Below, piece by piece: positions 13,601 through 25,379 of a stretch of DNA of 64,000 nucleotides; positions within the stretch are counted from its first letter, which is position 1; each line of letters opens with the position of its first letter. Origin of the DNA: Jacaranda mimosifolia (Eukaryota > Streptophyta > Magnoliopsida > Lamiales > Bignoniaceae). The DNA lies in the NCBI GenBank assembly GCA_018894105.1, contig CM032126.1, positions 11,249,001-11,313,000 on the forward strand. Direction: 5' to 3'. The notes below the pieces were generated by a model, which was not told the DNA's origin, did no database searches, and saw only the letters and a program-made list of their open reading frames with translations. Both the position numbers and the translations under genes were made by a program.

Positions 13601-14088
13601 GCGTGGTGAATGAAAGAGACGTTGGGTAGCCTATTGAAAATTTAATAAAATTTCATCCTTAAGTGTATATGTATTAACCAATTTTTTCCAGGATTCAATT
13701 TGAACCCCAAAAGTTTTCCCCCTCTACAATTAAGCCCCTCTAACTTTACAAATCCTTCAATTTAGTCCGTGAACTTCAATCCGATCTTTGATCAGTTTTA
13801 CCTTTGCATTTTGCCCCCTGGCATTTGTAACGTTGGACAATTATGTTCTAACTTATGTGCTTTTAGTCCCTAAGCTTTTAACTTCCACTTATTGGCCTCT
13901 AAGTTTTAAAATTTTGTGCAATCATGTCCTTATCTCATTTACGAGTAAATTCCTCAACTCCTAATAATTATGCACAAGCTTTGTTTAAAATTCAATTCAA
14001 AATTATTCTCATCCCAATTTATTGGATTTGTATTTTACTTTGCTAAAACAATAGTTTATATTTAAGGATCAAAACTCTGGGTGTTATA
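10620..14088. mobile_element. Solo-LTR-like insertion (copy A) inside Harbinger element 1
   Basis: The segment starts TGTAGTGCCC and ends GGGTGTTATA, the near-inverted tips of large plant gypsy LTRs (compare TGTAGCGCCC...GGGTGTTACA at 58833-61828). It lies between the SANT and transposase genes of the Harbinger element and has no protein-coding content. It contains LTR-typical landmarks also seen in the 58.8-kb copy: a GCTAGCC-type stretch near 11440, a CCACC-rich stretch near 13060-13500, and phrases resembling AATTTAGTCCGTGAAC near 13762. The flanking 5 bases (AGACA and GGAAA) do not match, so the target duplication is lost or the boundaries were altered. Its inner 1.8 kb is repeated in reverse at 18760-20568. 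Confidence 0.65.
11631..13437 (+). repeat. Arm A of a 1.8-kb inverted repeat
   Basis: Reverse complement of 18760-20568, with only scattered substitutions over about 1.8 kb by eye. It is the inner part of LTR copy A. The partner arm diverges sharply at both ends, after GGCCAAGCGA on one side and at a run of G on the other. Confidence 0.92.
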
Positions 14089-14283
14089 GGAAAAATAATT
14101 AATTAATAAATATTACATCCTACCAAAAAATATTATTCATCTATACCTATAATAATTAAAAAATGCCAATGAAATGGTTTGCAAGATTAATATAATCATT
14201 GATAATAAAAAATTAAATTAAAAATTTCTAACAAAAAGTCATAACAAATCATCTAGAATTCCTTTGTACTCTCCAAGTTTTAG

Positions 14284-15600
14284 ACATGCTAACTGCAATA
14301 TTTTTTTCTAAAAGTGGTCCACTCATCAGAAGGTTCAATCATAATGACTAGTTCTTCATCTTCATACACTACATTATTATATAGGTGTTCCCCTTCTCTT
14401 TCTTCACCATCTTCTATATTGTCCTCATTGTCTAATTGGTGAGTACCCATCTCTTGTCTTATAAAATTATGACGTAGACAACATGCCATAGCAGTGCGAC
14501 TTTGAATTTTAATTAAAAAAAATACGAAGGACTTCTAGGAATTCCCCCGCGGCTCTTTAATACACCAAACAAACTCTCTATAATTTTTCTAGCAAAAGAA
14601 TGCTTCATATTAAAGAATTCTTCAGTAGTAGTAGGTTGGTGTCCTTCACTCCAATCATTCAAATGACACTTTTGACCTCGAAATGATGCAAGAAATCCAT
14701 CACAATTTGTATTTCATCATCCTCAAGATAATAAAAACCTTAAAATTATATAAAGCATATGAGTTAGTCTAGAGTATATTAATAATGATTTATTTCATAT
14801 AATTTTAATAGAAGTGTTGTTTATAATCCTAGCGCGAGAAACTACCAAACCAATTCTTCTACTTATTGCATCTTTAAAATTCTACCATCAGTAGCTGATC
14901 CTTCCCACCCTAGTAATACATAAATAAGCTGCATATTGTGGGAGCAGACTCCTAATACATTAGTAGCAATTTCATATTTTTATGCTAAGCTTGTCTATTG
15001 TTGGCACACGAATTTTGATATAAGTACCATTTAGAGCTCCTAGACATCCCTATTATTAAAAAATTAAAATAAGTATATTGTAATATATAAACCATCCATA
15101 GGTAAATCAAATACCTTACTTTAAACTACTTCCATCTCTCATCTGTAAAGTTATCAGATATTGCCTTGGGTGTCTTGAGTAATTCCCCTTGAAGCCTAAT
15201 AAAAGCATTTATCATTTTTTCCAAATTATCTACTAATTGTTTCCTCAAAATGTCCAAAATTTCAATTTATAATTCTCTATTTTTTATGGTGAGTTAAAGT
15301 ATGAACATTGCTACTTGTTCATCCACTAACATATTTTTAGTTGGGGATACTATACCAGTGGCTTCAAGTTTAGAGCATAACCGAACAAAAGTTCATCCAT
15401 TCATCCTAATTATGTTTTTGTGTATAATATCACTCGCATAAATTATTTTATGGATGTATTTTCCTTTTTCAAAAAAATTGTATTGATACATAGATTTACT
15501 ATGATATTCAATAAAATTAAAATAATGACCCAAAACCCAATTTACTAAGTGCGTGATATTCAACCATAATGATAACATTGCTATATTTCCTCTCTCCTTG
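14284..15600 (-). pseudogene. PIF/Harbinger transposase pseudogene (element 1)
   Basis: Read on the - strand from about 15600 to 14284 with many stops. The N-terminal helical region shows TFVRLCSKLEATGIVSPTK, then VDEQVAMFI and ETISR. The DDE_Tnp_4-type core shows GALNGTYIKIRVPT near 15040, a [14 protein letters not shown] segment near 14880 and IIERVFGVLK-like remnants near 14580. The tail carries MACCLRHNFIRQEM and SDEWTTFRKKY (14489-14289), typical of the family C-terminus. The first catalytic Asp of the GALDGT box is Asn (AAT), so even a repaired frame would lack one catalytic residue. The gene lies beside the SANT/Myb gene in the same orientation, as in other PIF elements. Confidence 0.85.
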
Positions 15601-17282
15601 TCAATTTTTTTGTCGCCACACTTAACCTTGCCATAGCTGCAAATTTAATACAAAAAAGTACATGTTCAAAGGTTTCAAGCATTCAAACAGTAAAATACTT
15701 TTTAGAAAAATCGAAGAATATAAATGTCAAGATATTAACATATCACATGTGAGCATATGATATATTTTCTTAATTGAACGAGAAGCCATAAAGTGAGTAT
15801 TTCTAAATTGTAAAGAAACAAATTGCTATATACTTACATGCTCAAATAGAAAATATATATCCCATAATATGGGACAAAACATATACAGGAGCCTTTCAGA
15901 ACACTAAAACCTCTATTTGTTCATCTATTATTCTTACATACTTATATGAAACCTCTATTTGTTCATCCTTTGTCAGGCTTATTGACACATCTAACCTTAG
16001 ACCATTTCTCACAAACTTCTAAAGGACAAAACAAATGCAAGAAAAAGTAAAAATTTCATTAGTATATATAAAAATAAAATCATTATATTCTAATTTAATA
16101 AATGATAAAATTTGAATTGAATGTCCTTTACTTTAAAATACAAAATGCAGAAAACATTATATCCCTTGGTTCCAAAAAAATATATATAACATGTTCTATT
16201 TTAAAAACTCCTCATCTCTGGGGTCATTATTTCTCAGTAAAATATAACAAAAAAGTTTATGGAAAAGGAGACTGGCATATGCGCTAGACAAACCATACAT
16301 TTTTTCAGTTCAAATATTATTGAACTTTACAGCATTGCAAAATAATGACTGCAACTTTATCAAGATAGATTCTTTAAATAGAAGCGTTTCTGCACTCGTT
16401 CTAGGTTAACAAGACTTTGAATGCAAACTCCAGTCCAAATATTTAGGTTCATAATTAGGCAGAAAATATTGGATGAATCACATATATCTTTAATGGTGTG
16501 AATTACACATTTTTTCTAATGTTCAAAAAAATCTAATGAAGACAAAAAAGAGTACAAGAAAGGGCAGCATAGAATGCACAAGATGAAGCCGTGGGGATCA
16601 AAATTCTAGAGGATGTAAGCACAAATTCAAAATCCCAGCCCTCTTTCCCACTATAAGCACTCTTGTTCTTACAATTTTGTCTTCTTTTAAATCTCAATTC
16701 TTATGTCTTTCTCTATAAGCCCTTCTCCAAATCTATCTTATGAACGTGTTTCACGCTAAACACTTCTCCAAATCCAATGGGTTAATTTTCACGGCAATTA
16801 ATTATACAAGTGAAAGGATTAAATCTCAATATAAACTCCCCAATCCCCAAATATTTCCATCATCTTTATAAAAAACACGTAAAAATTTTGAGTTTAATAA
16901 TTTCTTTAGCAAGAAAATGGGTTTTAGATTTTGATAAAAAGAGGGTAAAAAGTAGTTGAATTTGACATATTCATACCTGGGAAAAAATTTTCCAAGACAG
17001 ACGACGAAGCTTTGCAAAATCTTTTGAAGAGAATATGAATGATTTGTGAGAGAATGAAGTTCTTGGTCAATATATATGAGGATGATGAAGAATATAAGAG
17101 AGAATCAAAATAAAATTGAGAGACGTGATATGTTGGGATTTGTTAACATTTATCAAAAAAAATTTCAATGGTAGGTTAATTTTGTCAAACAAAAAAATAT
17201 ATGTATTTCCAACATATTGGGAATAGTTAAACCCCAAGGGGGTGAAAGGAATGATTATTCCTATACACTTGGGAATAAGTAG
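15601..17282. other. Noncoding DNA inside Harbinger element 1
   Basis: AT-rich DNA upstream of the transposase pseudogene, presumably its promoter, leader and the common region of the element. No protein motif recognised in either strand; the short ORFs at 15393-15578, 16102-16287 and 16826-17017 have no family features. Confidence 0.5.
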
Positions 17283-17738
17283 GGAAAATTATAATTTTGG
17301 TCCTCAAATATAACCACTTATTTAATTTTAGTCCCTAAACAATCTTGAGTTACACTTGTCTTCAAATTGACAATTTTTTAACAATTTTTGTCCTTGCCAT
17401 TACTTCAGGCTTCAAAACTAACAGAAAGTGGTCATGTGCATAGCACATAACCATTGTTGGAAGGAAATTTGGTCATCAAATGTAACCACTTATTTGCTTT
17501 TGGTCCCTAAACAATCTTGAGTTACACTTTTGGTCCTCAAACCTACTGTTTTACCCCCCAAAAGTGGCCATGTACTACGCACATGACCATTTTTCGTTAG
17601 TTTTAACACTTGAAGTAATGGCAAGGATGAAAATTATTTAAAAATTTGTCAATTTGAGGAGAAAAGTGTAACTCAAGATTGTTTAGGGACTAAAAGCGAA
17701 TAAGTTGTCATGTTTGAGGACCAAAATTATAATTTTCC
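17283..17738. mobile_element. Foldback MITE with long inverted arms
   Basis: Starts GGAAAATTATAATTTTGGTC and ends with its inverse. The inverted similarity continues for some 80 bases (phrases such as TTAGTCCCTAAACAATCTTG and the complement). The left arm sequence recurs in direct orientation near 17472-17550, so the arm is partly duplicated. No clear target duplication was found in the flanks, so the superfamily is undetermined. Confidence 0.75.
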
Positions 17739-17849
17739 TGGCTATGGGAAGGAGGACTCCCATTACTAGATTATACTAATCAAGTGTTTGAGAATGGACT
17801 TAAAAATGCCATTTCATTCCTACCTCATTCTCATAGACCAATCATATCC

Positions 17850-18757
17850 TAAGGAGATATCAACTTAAGATAAATCCACTGAGATGTGCATACATCTAGG
17901 AAGTTTCTTAAGGTCATCATCCATCATCGTGGCATATAAATTGAGCAAGTAAAGATTGATATAATTCTAAAGATGCCTTAACCCCTAAACATTCATGAAC
18001 TCAAAGTTTGCAAGGAAAATAGCTTGTCCTCGAAGGTTCATTTCAAAGCTGCTAGTTGAAGTCAAATTTTCAATCATCTCATGAAGAAAGCTTGTATCAA
18101 TACTTCTAAAGCTAACCTCCCATGTTGGTTGCACCAATGTCCAAACATCTATTAATATATTACATTGATGCTCAAGAGAATAATGAAAGAAAAGAAGGTG
18201 CCTTATAATATCTTAGTGGATGTAAAGTACTAGCCAATGGATAAATATGCTTGGCCCTCATCTTTGCAATCCAAAGGCTAAAATATTACTTTTAAGCTCA
18301 TACAATTCATCTTGCCTCAAACTAAATTCGCTGAACTATGTCATGTCAAGACCTATCCTTACTTATAGACTTCTAAGGTAGTGTCTTCAATTACAATAAC
18401 TTGAGATTATTTATATTCCTCAAAAAAAGAAAAAAGGAAAAGTGTAAGCTAACTTCTTTATTGATCACCCCATCCTAACTGAATGGATCTATCTAATTAC
18501 CTACCTAATGAAAATGCTTTGCTAGTTGAAGTTACACCTCCTTGGAAGATGTACTTTGATTAAGCTTCTATAAAGAAGGAGTTGGCACTAGAGTTATATT
18601 CATCAGGTCTGGTGATGAAATACTACCATATTCCTTCACAGTAACCTAGAATTGCTCTAACAATATACAAAATATGAAGCTCAAAAAGAGTAGTTAACAC
18701 AATGCAGTTGCATCTTAAAATGTTTGGAGGTTCCAAGTTGGTAATTAACTAGTTGTT
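17850..18757 (+). pseudogene. Second Ty3/gypsy polyprotein, right part (RT end and RNase H)
   Basis: Continues the RT frame broken at 8437. It begins RRYQLKINPLRCA, then a decayed RT C-terminus (QxKxxxLxxKLxxxxR region near 17990-18040), RNase H sequences near 18130-18260, a NFFIDHPI spacer near 18460, PPWKMYFD near 18540 and FGGSKLVIN near 18730. It has many stops. The coding sequence is cut in the RNase H region where the inverted LTR fragment (copy B) is joined; integrase is absent downstream. Confidence 0.85.
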
Positions 18758-18759
18758 GG

Positions 18760-20568
18760 GGGGTTGTGATCAAAATTTCATGGGTAATTGATGGGTGGTG
18801 TAAATTTTAGGATTGGACTGGCAGTAGTGGAGAATTAAAAGTGGTGGCGCTAAGGCAGTGCTGGGCGGTTTTTAGCCAATTGGTTGAACGAACAGCAGTG
18901 CGTTAAGAAATTAAGTGAGGGATTTTGAAGAGCTTGGAAGGATGAGTGTTTCCTTAGCTTTAATTCAAGTTTTGGATGGCCGGTGGCAAAGAATTGAGTG
19001 CTGCAACACTAAGGTGGCATTAGGGTTACAATTTCTTAGGGTGGTCAATTGACCGGTTTGCCGGTGTCAGAATCCATAATTAGTTGAGGGGTTTTACTCA
19101 TTGAAAAGAGAGCCACCTCTTGGTGTTGGTGGTCTCCACCTCCGGCTGTGCGCTGGCAAAAGACTCAAAAGTCAATTATGAGCTCATCTGGCTATTCCCA
19201 ACTTGAGAATGGATCTTGATTTAATCCAATTTGGGTAAATTTTCACAATTTCAATTAAATTTTTATTAAATCAAGATTATTAAATTATAATTTGACTCAA
19301 GTCGATGATTTAATTTTGTAAGTATTGAACTAAGAATTAATTATAAGATCTAAGATTAGTAAGTTAAGAAATATAAATTTATATTTATGTCCTTAGACTT
19401 TATAACTTATAAACAAGATAGGATTAAGTGTAATTTGGAGATCAAGTTATATGAATGTTAGAATGAAAATAAATTATCAAATTTGAACATGATAAACTAG
19501 GAAAACCTAACTAACTAATTTATAAACCTCTATGTATTATCAAATGATTAAAATGGGTTTGAATAATTTAAGACTTGAGTCAACCAGAGTATATAAAAGA
19601 TATTAAGATGTTTGGAGCTTTAGATAATGAAAATGAGAATGATTAGACTCAAATAAGTAGAGTCTCACAATACTAAGAGTACCATGCATTTGAGAAATTG
19701 GAGTTGTTTAAAATTAGATATAATCGAACCTATATTTTATAACAACAAATATCTATTGAGTATTGGACCGTAAATGACACATCAATGATGATACTAACCG
19801 AAGACAATCATACCAATAACCCATTTATTAATTGGTTGAATTAAAGGGTACCACATTCAATTGTCTTAAGTATTTAAGTATGAAATAAAGATTTAAAAAA
19901 TTTGTTAGAATAGAATAAATTAAGCCTTATGGTTCAATAAGAAAGCTAATTGCTCTTATATACACGATTTAGAGAATTAATTCGTTGATAACTCGGGTTA
20001 TCTTATATTAGTCCTTGGATTGACCAAGAAATAAGGTTGTGAGATGTCCAAACGTCTAAGAGAACCTTTCTGCACCTACCAAGTGAGTTTGTACTCAATA
20101 GTATGAGATTTCCTTTATGGGGAAAGAACACATATGATAGTAAATATATTATTGCTGATCATTCTTTCTATGTTGGGATTGAGAGACCTATTATGTGCTC
20201 TACTCAATATTATTCTCTAGCTCGTGCATCATTTCTGAAAGTCTAACCAAACTACTCTTCTTTATTTTACGATGTTTAAGCCATTACTATTTAAATTCAT
20301 GAAATACTTTAAATTATTGGATTTGGAAACTATATACTAAACTGATTTACTTTTGCATGACTTTTGAAGAGCAAATAAATTACAAATCTTGTCCATAAAT
20401 CGACGACTTTACACTGATTGTTATTTACTATTTTAAACACTGATTTATACTGCTATACTAAGAGATTGGCGATTATGTTGTAAAATGCGATGAATATTTC
20501 AAACTATGCTTTCTTATCGCCGCCATGATTATTGAATATTGACTGTTCAATTAGCATGGCCAAGCGAT
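18760..20568 (-). repeat. Arm B: inverted 1.8-kb LTR fragment replacing gypsy sequence
   Basis: Reverse complement of 11631-13437 with nearly the same length. It lacks both LTR tips, so it is not an independent integration product. The left junction lies in a run of G shared by the gypsy host and the LTR. The right junction is followed by short copied segments (ATTAAAGAAGTTT twice, GACTGTTCAATTAGCATG copied from just inside the arm). Together these point to break repair by template switching rather than transposition. Confidence 0.9.
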
Positions 20569-21359
20569 TAAAGAAGTTTTTTGACTGTTCAATTAGCATG
20601 TTCAATTATCCTGCTTTCTTATGTCATTAAAGAAGTTTATACAAATAGTGCAACAAAATGGTTTCTCAAGATAGCTTAAGAATTAACTCAATTAATGTAA
20701 TTTTTTTAAACTATTACACATAAAGTTGGAGGATTATTTCCTAGTGCATGAGCTTAAAATTGAATATTACTCATGACTTGCACAAGTATTAACAATAAAT
20801 GCTACCTAAAAAATGTAATGCATACGATTAAACTGCTAACTTGGACCATTAAAGTTTTTATGGTTAAAATATTGAATACTATACCTTTTTCCGATGGTTA
20901 AGTAATGAATACTTCTAGCATGTATGAGCATAAACTGTGTACAGATCCCCAAATAATATTTTATATATGTTATAACTTGATCCCTTTATTTGGGACATAT
21001 GTAGCTTAGATATTTTTTTTCTAAGTTCAATCATGAGTTTTTAATGAATTATATTTTTCTATATGAGATATGAATTTATTTCATTGATTAAAAACAAGAA
21101 ACAACTTAGATATTTTTTTAAATTCAATCATGAGTTTGTAACGAATTATGTTTTTCATGTGAAATAATTAGTTCATTGTGTCGAGTGGAAAAAAAAAAGT
21201 TATACACTTTGAGAAAAGAAAACATATACAAAAGATCACAAGATAGAAAAGATAAATAATTTCTATTATATAATCTAAAAGAGGTGTACTGAAGTTCATA
21301 ACAAGAAGCACAAAGACAAGAACAAGAAAAAGGCGTAAACAAATATCAAGTAAAAGGAC
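20569..21359. other. Filler DNA and AT-rich spacer
   Basis: The first 70 bases are a patchwork of short duplications from the neighbouring arm. The rest is AT-rich sequence with no coding signal. The gypsy integrase expected here is missing. Confidence 0.6.
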
Positions 21360-24300
21360 TTGAGTTCTTCAATTCTTTTTTGGTAACCTCCAGTTGTTCC
21401 ATTAAAGTCGTCAAATTTCTAACCATTTTGTTATTATGGAGAAGTTTTCTCAATTACAGCAATTTTTTTCGATCTCATGTACTTCAATTTGAGCACTTTG
21501 AAGATGTTATTATCGCTGCAATAATAAAGACAAGTTTTTCTTACATTCCTTCAAATTGTCAAGCTCACTGTTGATGCGTTCCAACCCTTTATTGGTAGAT
21601 TATATTTGGTTCGCCTTTTTGTTTTGTTTAGTTTGCATGGAGATGATTTTGGCTTCACTTTATTGTTGTATAAGAAGTTCTTTGGATACTTTTCCTCATC
21701 ATGAGCAGCACCATTGTCAAACAACACTTGCAATACTTCTTATATTTTGGAGATGACAAAATTGTTGAAACTCTTCATTGATTCAAGTACAAATTGAACA
21801 CTATCTTTGATGAATGAGATGAATTTAAGTGAACTATTTGCCATTCTCTCCTAGAGGCTACCCCACAACATTCAAATGTGCTATTTTTAATAATTAAGTC
21901 CATTTTTTCACCATCAAATGCTGAAATTATAGCATAATTAGGTGTTTGTTTAGCCTTCATCTAATTGAATGCCTCATTTTGTATTGCCTTATCAATTGGA
22001 GTAATTGTGGCCAACAAGCCAGGTCCCATATTGATTTTTCTTGACTATCTTGTGACATCTCATCATCTACATCATTGAAGATTTCTTTCTCTAATTGAAA
22101 TATTACATGTGTTAATTTAACAAATAATTTAAATGAGTCTTACTTTCTATGCATAATTATAAGAGATGGGGGGAAGAAAAGTTGGGAAGTAAAATCTTCA
22201 ACAAAATTCTCTATTGGTGATAGATTGCTTCGAGCATCATCTCTTGACTTTAGAGATTAAGGATCCCTTTTAAGCCACTTCCAATGATGATCTACATTAT
22301 TAATAGTACTCTCCTCTAAGGGATAAGAATGACTCTTTCTCTTTGCTTTCGGAGGGTCGATGTCATATATATTAGAAGGATTTTGAGCATCTTTAACAAG
22401 TGGGGTATTCCTTTATCATATTTTTGCATTTGAACGAAATTTTAGTTGGCTTCAAATTAATTAAGCTTGCAATGTTCTTAAGTTAACTAACGTCACTTTT
22501 GGTCCACTACTTCTTGTGATTGTCTAGAAAGAATCTTTTTGTACTTGGGGGTATACAGGAAAGTCATGCTTCAAATGCAAATTTGGGCAAAAGAACATAA
22601 GCTGCAACAACAGAATCTTTCTTTCAAAGAGGCTTTGCGGATATCTTATGTGAGAATCCCTGGAACTTCTTGACAATATCCAAATTAGCAACTAAATTAA
22701 TGAAGACTATAGTAGGGATGCAAACAAACCAAGTCGAGCTAAGCCTTGACCATTTTTTCAGGCTTGAGCTCAAGCTTGAATCAAATGAATCAAGCTCAGA
22801 CTCTTCGAGCTCAAACTCGACAAGCTAAGAAAATTAAAGCTCAAGGGCTCGAACTCGTCATCAAGCTATAGGCTGGAGTTCGGGCTCAAGCTTGAAATCG
22901 AAAAGTTAAATTATTTTATATATAAATATTCTTTAAAAAAATATATGCTCGTTAACTCATAAATAGAATTAGTGTCTCAGGCTTGACTTGAAACCTATAC
23001 GAACTTGGCTCGAGCTTGGCTTGAGGTCAAATTCCTTGAACTCAAGTTTGAACACTTTTTGAGCCGGTTGGTCAAGTTCACGAGCAGGCTTGGTCCATTT
23101 GCATCCCTAGACTGTAAGGCTCAATGAGTAAATATTCACTTTATGCAAACGGTGGTAACTTAAATGACTAGCGATGAAGTAACCTTGCACAAATTCTTGG
23201 TGGTTTCATTATCAATATATAAGAAATCCTTGCTCTTTGGTGACTAGGATGCATGTTAAAGAAATAATAGTGTCTCATTTGGATCTTAGCACTTTGCACC
23301 CTCTTAAAGAAAAACATCCTTTTAGGATCACATGCGCCTTGCCAAACTTGGCAATAGATTTTAAAGTAGTGGGCTAACCAATTGTAGATGAAGTTGATAG
23401 GAAATAAAAAATTAACACAATTTGGTCTTGGAGAATTTGAAATTTTATTCAAATCCTTTTAGATGTTTGCTAGAACAAGAATGGTGAGACCCACCTTTCG
23501 ACCACTCGCATGATGCTTGCTATCTTTAAGGTACTTTAGCCTATTAAATTAACATCATTAGTGCAAGGACAAATTTGAACAGTTAATAAGCCAAGTATGC
23601 TACTAAATAGGTTTCTTCTCTTAAGTTCCACCGGATCCCAAGCTTTGAGAACACAAGTATTTTCAAGAATAGGGAACGAATCTACTTCCTACCTCATCAA
23701 TACCGGTAAGTTCCAATGTATCAATAACTACTTCATCATAAAGAAGTCCACTTCTGGAAGGCCTATAAGAATGTAAAAATCCCAAGTAATATGGATAATT
23801 CTCCATGAAAGATTAGAAAAGCATTTATAAGTGGACGCCATACCTCAAAAAAGTACTTTGGTGATATCAAATTTTCAATATGACAATGAAGTATATACAA
23901 GTTATATATATATATATATGCATGGTAATCAACTTGTGCTTACATCGACTGAGGATGTCTTCAGTCCATCCCTAGTATCCTTTGATGTACTGACATTCGC
24001 CAGTAAATTGAAGATTATATCCCTATTGGCCTTGCCCTCAACAATACAAAATCCAATGTTGACAAGATAGTTTGATTGTTGATAAAAATAAAGTAAATGA
24101 TGATAGTAAGTTGCTCTTAAGGGACCTAAGAAGTCTTTCTCAAAGAAATCTCCCAAGACCATTATCTATATAAAGTATCCTTGACCACTGTTTCGCAAGT
24201 CTACCAACAAGGGAAGCGTGTGCAACCTAGCTCGCTCGTCAATAAAGCTGCAATGATCGTTGTTCCACTACAACATAGATTCTATCACGTGCCCTCTTGT

Positions 24301-24420
24301 CATTGGATCTATAAATGAGATTGGTATGAGGATTCCATGCCACCTCCAAACTTTTCCATAAGGCATTTCCAACTAGAGTGTTTCCATCGTAATCTTCAAG
24401 CGAGTTGGTTTAGTTAATTA
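21360..24420 (-). pseudogene. Second PMD-type antisense pseudogene (gypsy element 2)
   Basis: Strongly decayed - strand reading. Landmarks from N- to C-terminus are a GLLYDEVVIDTLELTG segment near 23740, an ETYLVAY segment near 23600, LTILVLANI near 23480, FPINFIYNWLAHYFKIYCQV near 23390, a FLDNHKKWWTK-like segment near 22530 and ISAFDGEKMDLIIKN near 21900. These parallel the PMD pseudogene at 4317-6169 (ETYLVAFL, LAVPILANIY, FPIHYVYSW). The C-terminal third is rich in charged residues and may have been coiled coil. A hAT MITE is inserted at 22713-23109. Position and orientation relative to the gypsy pol (downstream and antisense) are the same as in the first element. Confidence 0.65.
22713..23109. 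mobile_element. hAT-type MITE, TIR TAGGGATGCAAA
   Basis: 397 bp starting TAGGGATGCAAAC and ending GTCCATTTGCATCCCTA. Flanks GACTATAG (22705-22712) and GACTGTAA (23110-23117) form an 8-bp duplication with two differences. The interior is rich in GAGCTC/CAAGCTTG-like phrases. An 8-bp duplication plus these tips fits hAT. It interrupts the PMD pseudogene. Confidence 0.85.
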
Positions 24421-25298
24421 GTGACCATCAACTATGACTTAATTAGCATGTGATTTTTGCATCCCATGTCTCATAACATCTTATGATCTATGGAAACCTT
24501 GGGTTTTGTAGGACAAGTCCCAATTACTTTAGCATATAGTGTTCAACCTAAAGCATTTCTAAAGAGCATTAAATTTGCTACTTATATTCGAAAATATAAG
24601 GACACTCAAATATGAGGTGAGATTCTCTAGAATTCCAATAGATATATACAATATTTTTCACACACAAGCTTTATATACATAGAATATAAGTCGGTTTGAT
24701 TTTTAAAGAGTATTAAGACTTTAGATTAATCCAACCGATTGCTTAATTTATGATGGGTAAAATCAATTAAGTTAAGCATATTATCATTTAGATAACATAA
24801 TCATATTCCACATGTAGTTATTCTATCACTGGTTGTCATCGTGGATATATTATCCATGCTTTGAATATTTTTTTAATTTCCATAGCTCATGATTCTAGAT
24901 TTTCACCATCAAGATTAGGGTGTGGTTTTCTATTTCCAGACGACTGGTCCCTCCTTCCTATCTGCATATCATATATACTCAAGTTTCAATAGTAGACCAT
25001 GTAAAAAATAAAATTAATAATTTTTAGTTTGAAATAAGTTTGAAATTTTTGATATTACCAAAGTAGTATTACAGTTAATTAATATTATTTTTAATACAAA
25101 GTCAACTGTCAAAATTGATTAATATTTTTTAGACACAAATTTTATAAAAATTTATTTAAAAATATTCACCATTAAACAACACTAATATATAATAACAGTA
25201 ATTGTATGATAATAATAACATATGAAGTTATTATAAATATCAATTTAAATATATACATAACAAAAAATAAGATTAAGCAGCAAAGGGGGAGATATTAA
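24421..25298. other. AT-rich intergenic DNA
   Basis: No coding or repeat structure recognised; probably remains of the second gypsy element. The TAA at 25296-25298 is the left target duplication of Harbinger element 2. Confidence 0.4.
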
Positions 25299-25304
25299 GG
25301 TTGT

Positions 25305-25336
25305 GCTTGCTTGTGAAAAAATTCTCACAAGCAAGC
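25305..25336. repeat. Palindrome at left tip of Harbinger element 2
   Basis: Perfect 12-base arms GCTTGCTTGTGA / TCACAAGCAAGC (25305-25316, 25325-25336) with an 8-base A/T loop, lying across the left tip sequence. No equally good palindrome is present at the right tip. Confidence 0.85.
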
Positions 25337-25379
25337 AATCAAAAACGTGTTTTTGAGGTAAAGGTGTGATTGTTTGTGG

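Larger units (their letters stand above)
8438..17849 (-). mobile_element. PIF/Harbinger DNA transposon, 9.4 kb, inserted in gypsy RT
   Basis: The element is bounded by a TAA target-site duplication (8435-8437 and 17850-17852). Its ends share GATTGGT near the tip (8444-8450, and the complement at 17837-17843), followed by diverged GAATG-rich subterminal DNA on both sides. The host reading frame is continuous across the junction if one TAA is removed, which fixes the insertion point to the base. It encodes the two proteins expected of PIF/Harbinger, a SANT/Myb protein and a DDE transposase, both on the - strand. It was itself hit by a solo-LTR-like element (10620-14088) and a foldback MITE (17283-17738). 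The 3-bp TWA duplication is characteristic of the superfamily. Confidence 0.88.

Noticed and set aside
10620..14088. Copy A as a full LTR retrotransposon
   Set aside because: No gag, pol, PBS or internal LTR pair between the tips, and no matching target duplication; kept as solo-LTR-like.
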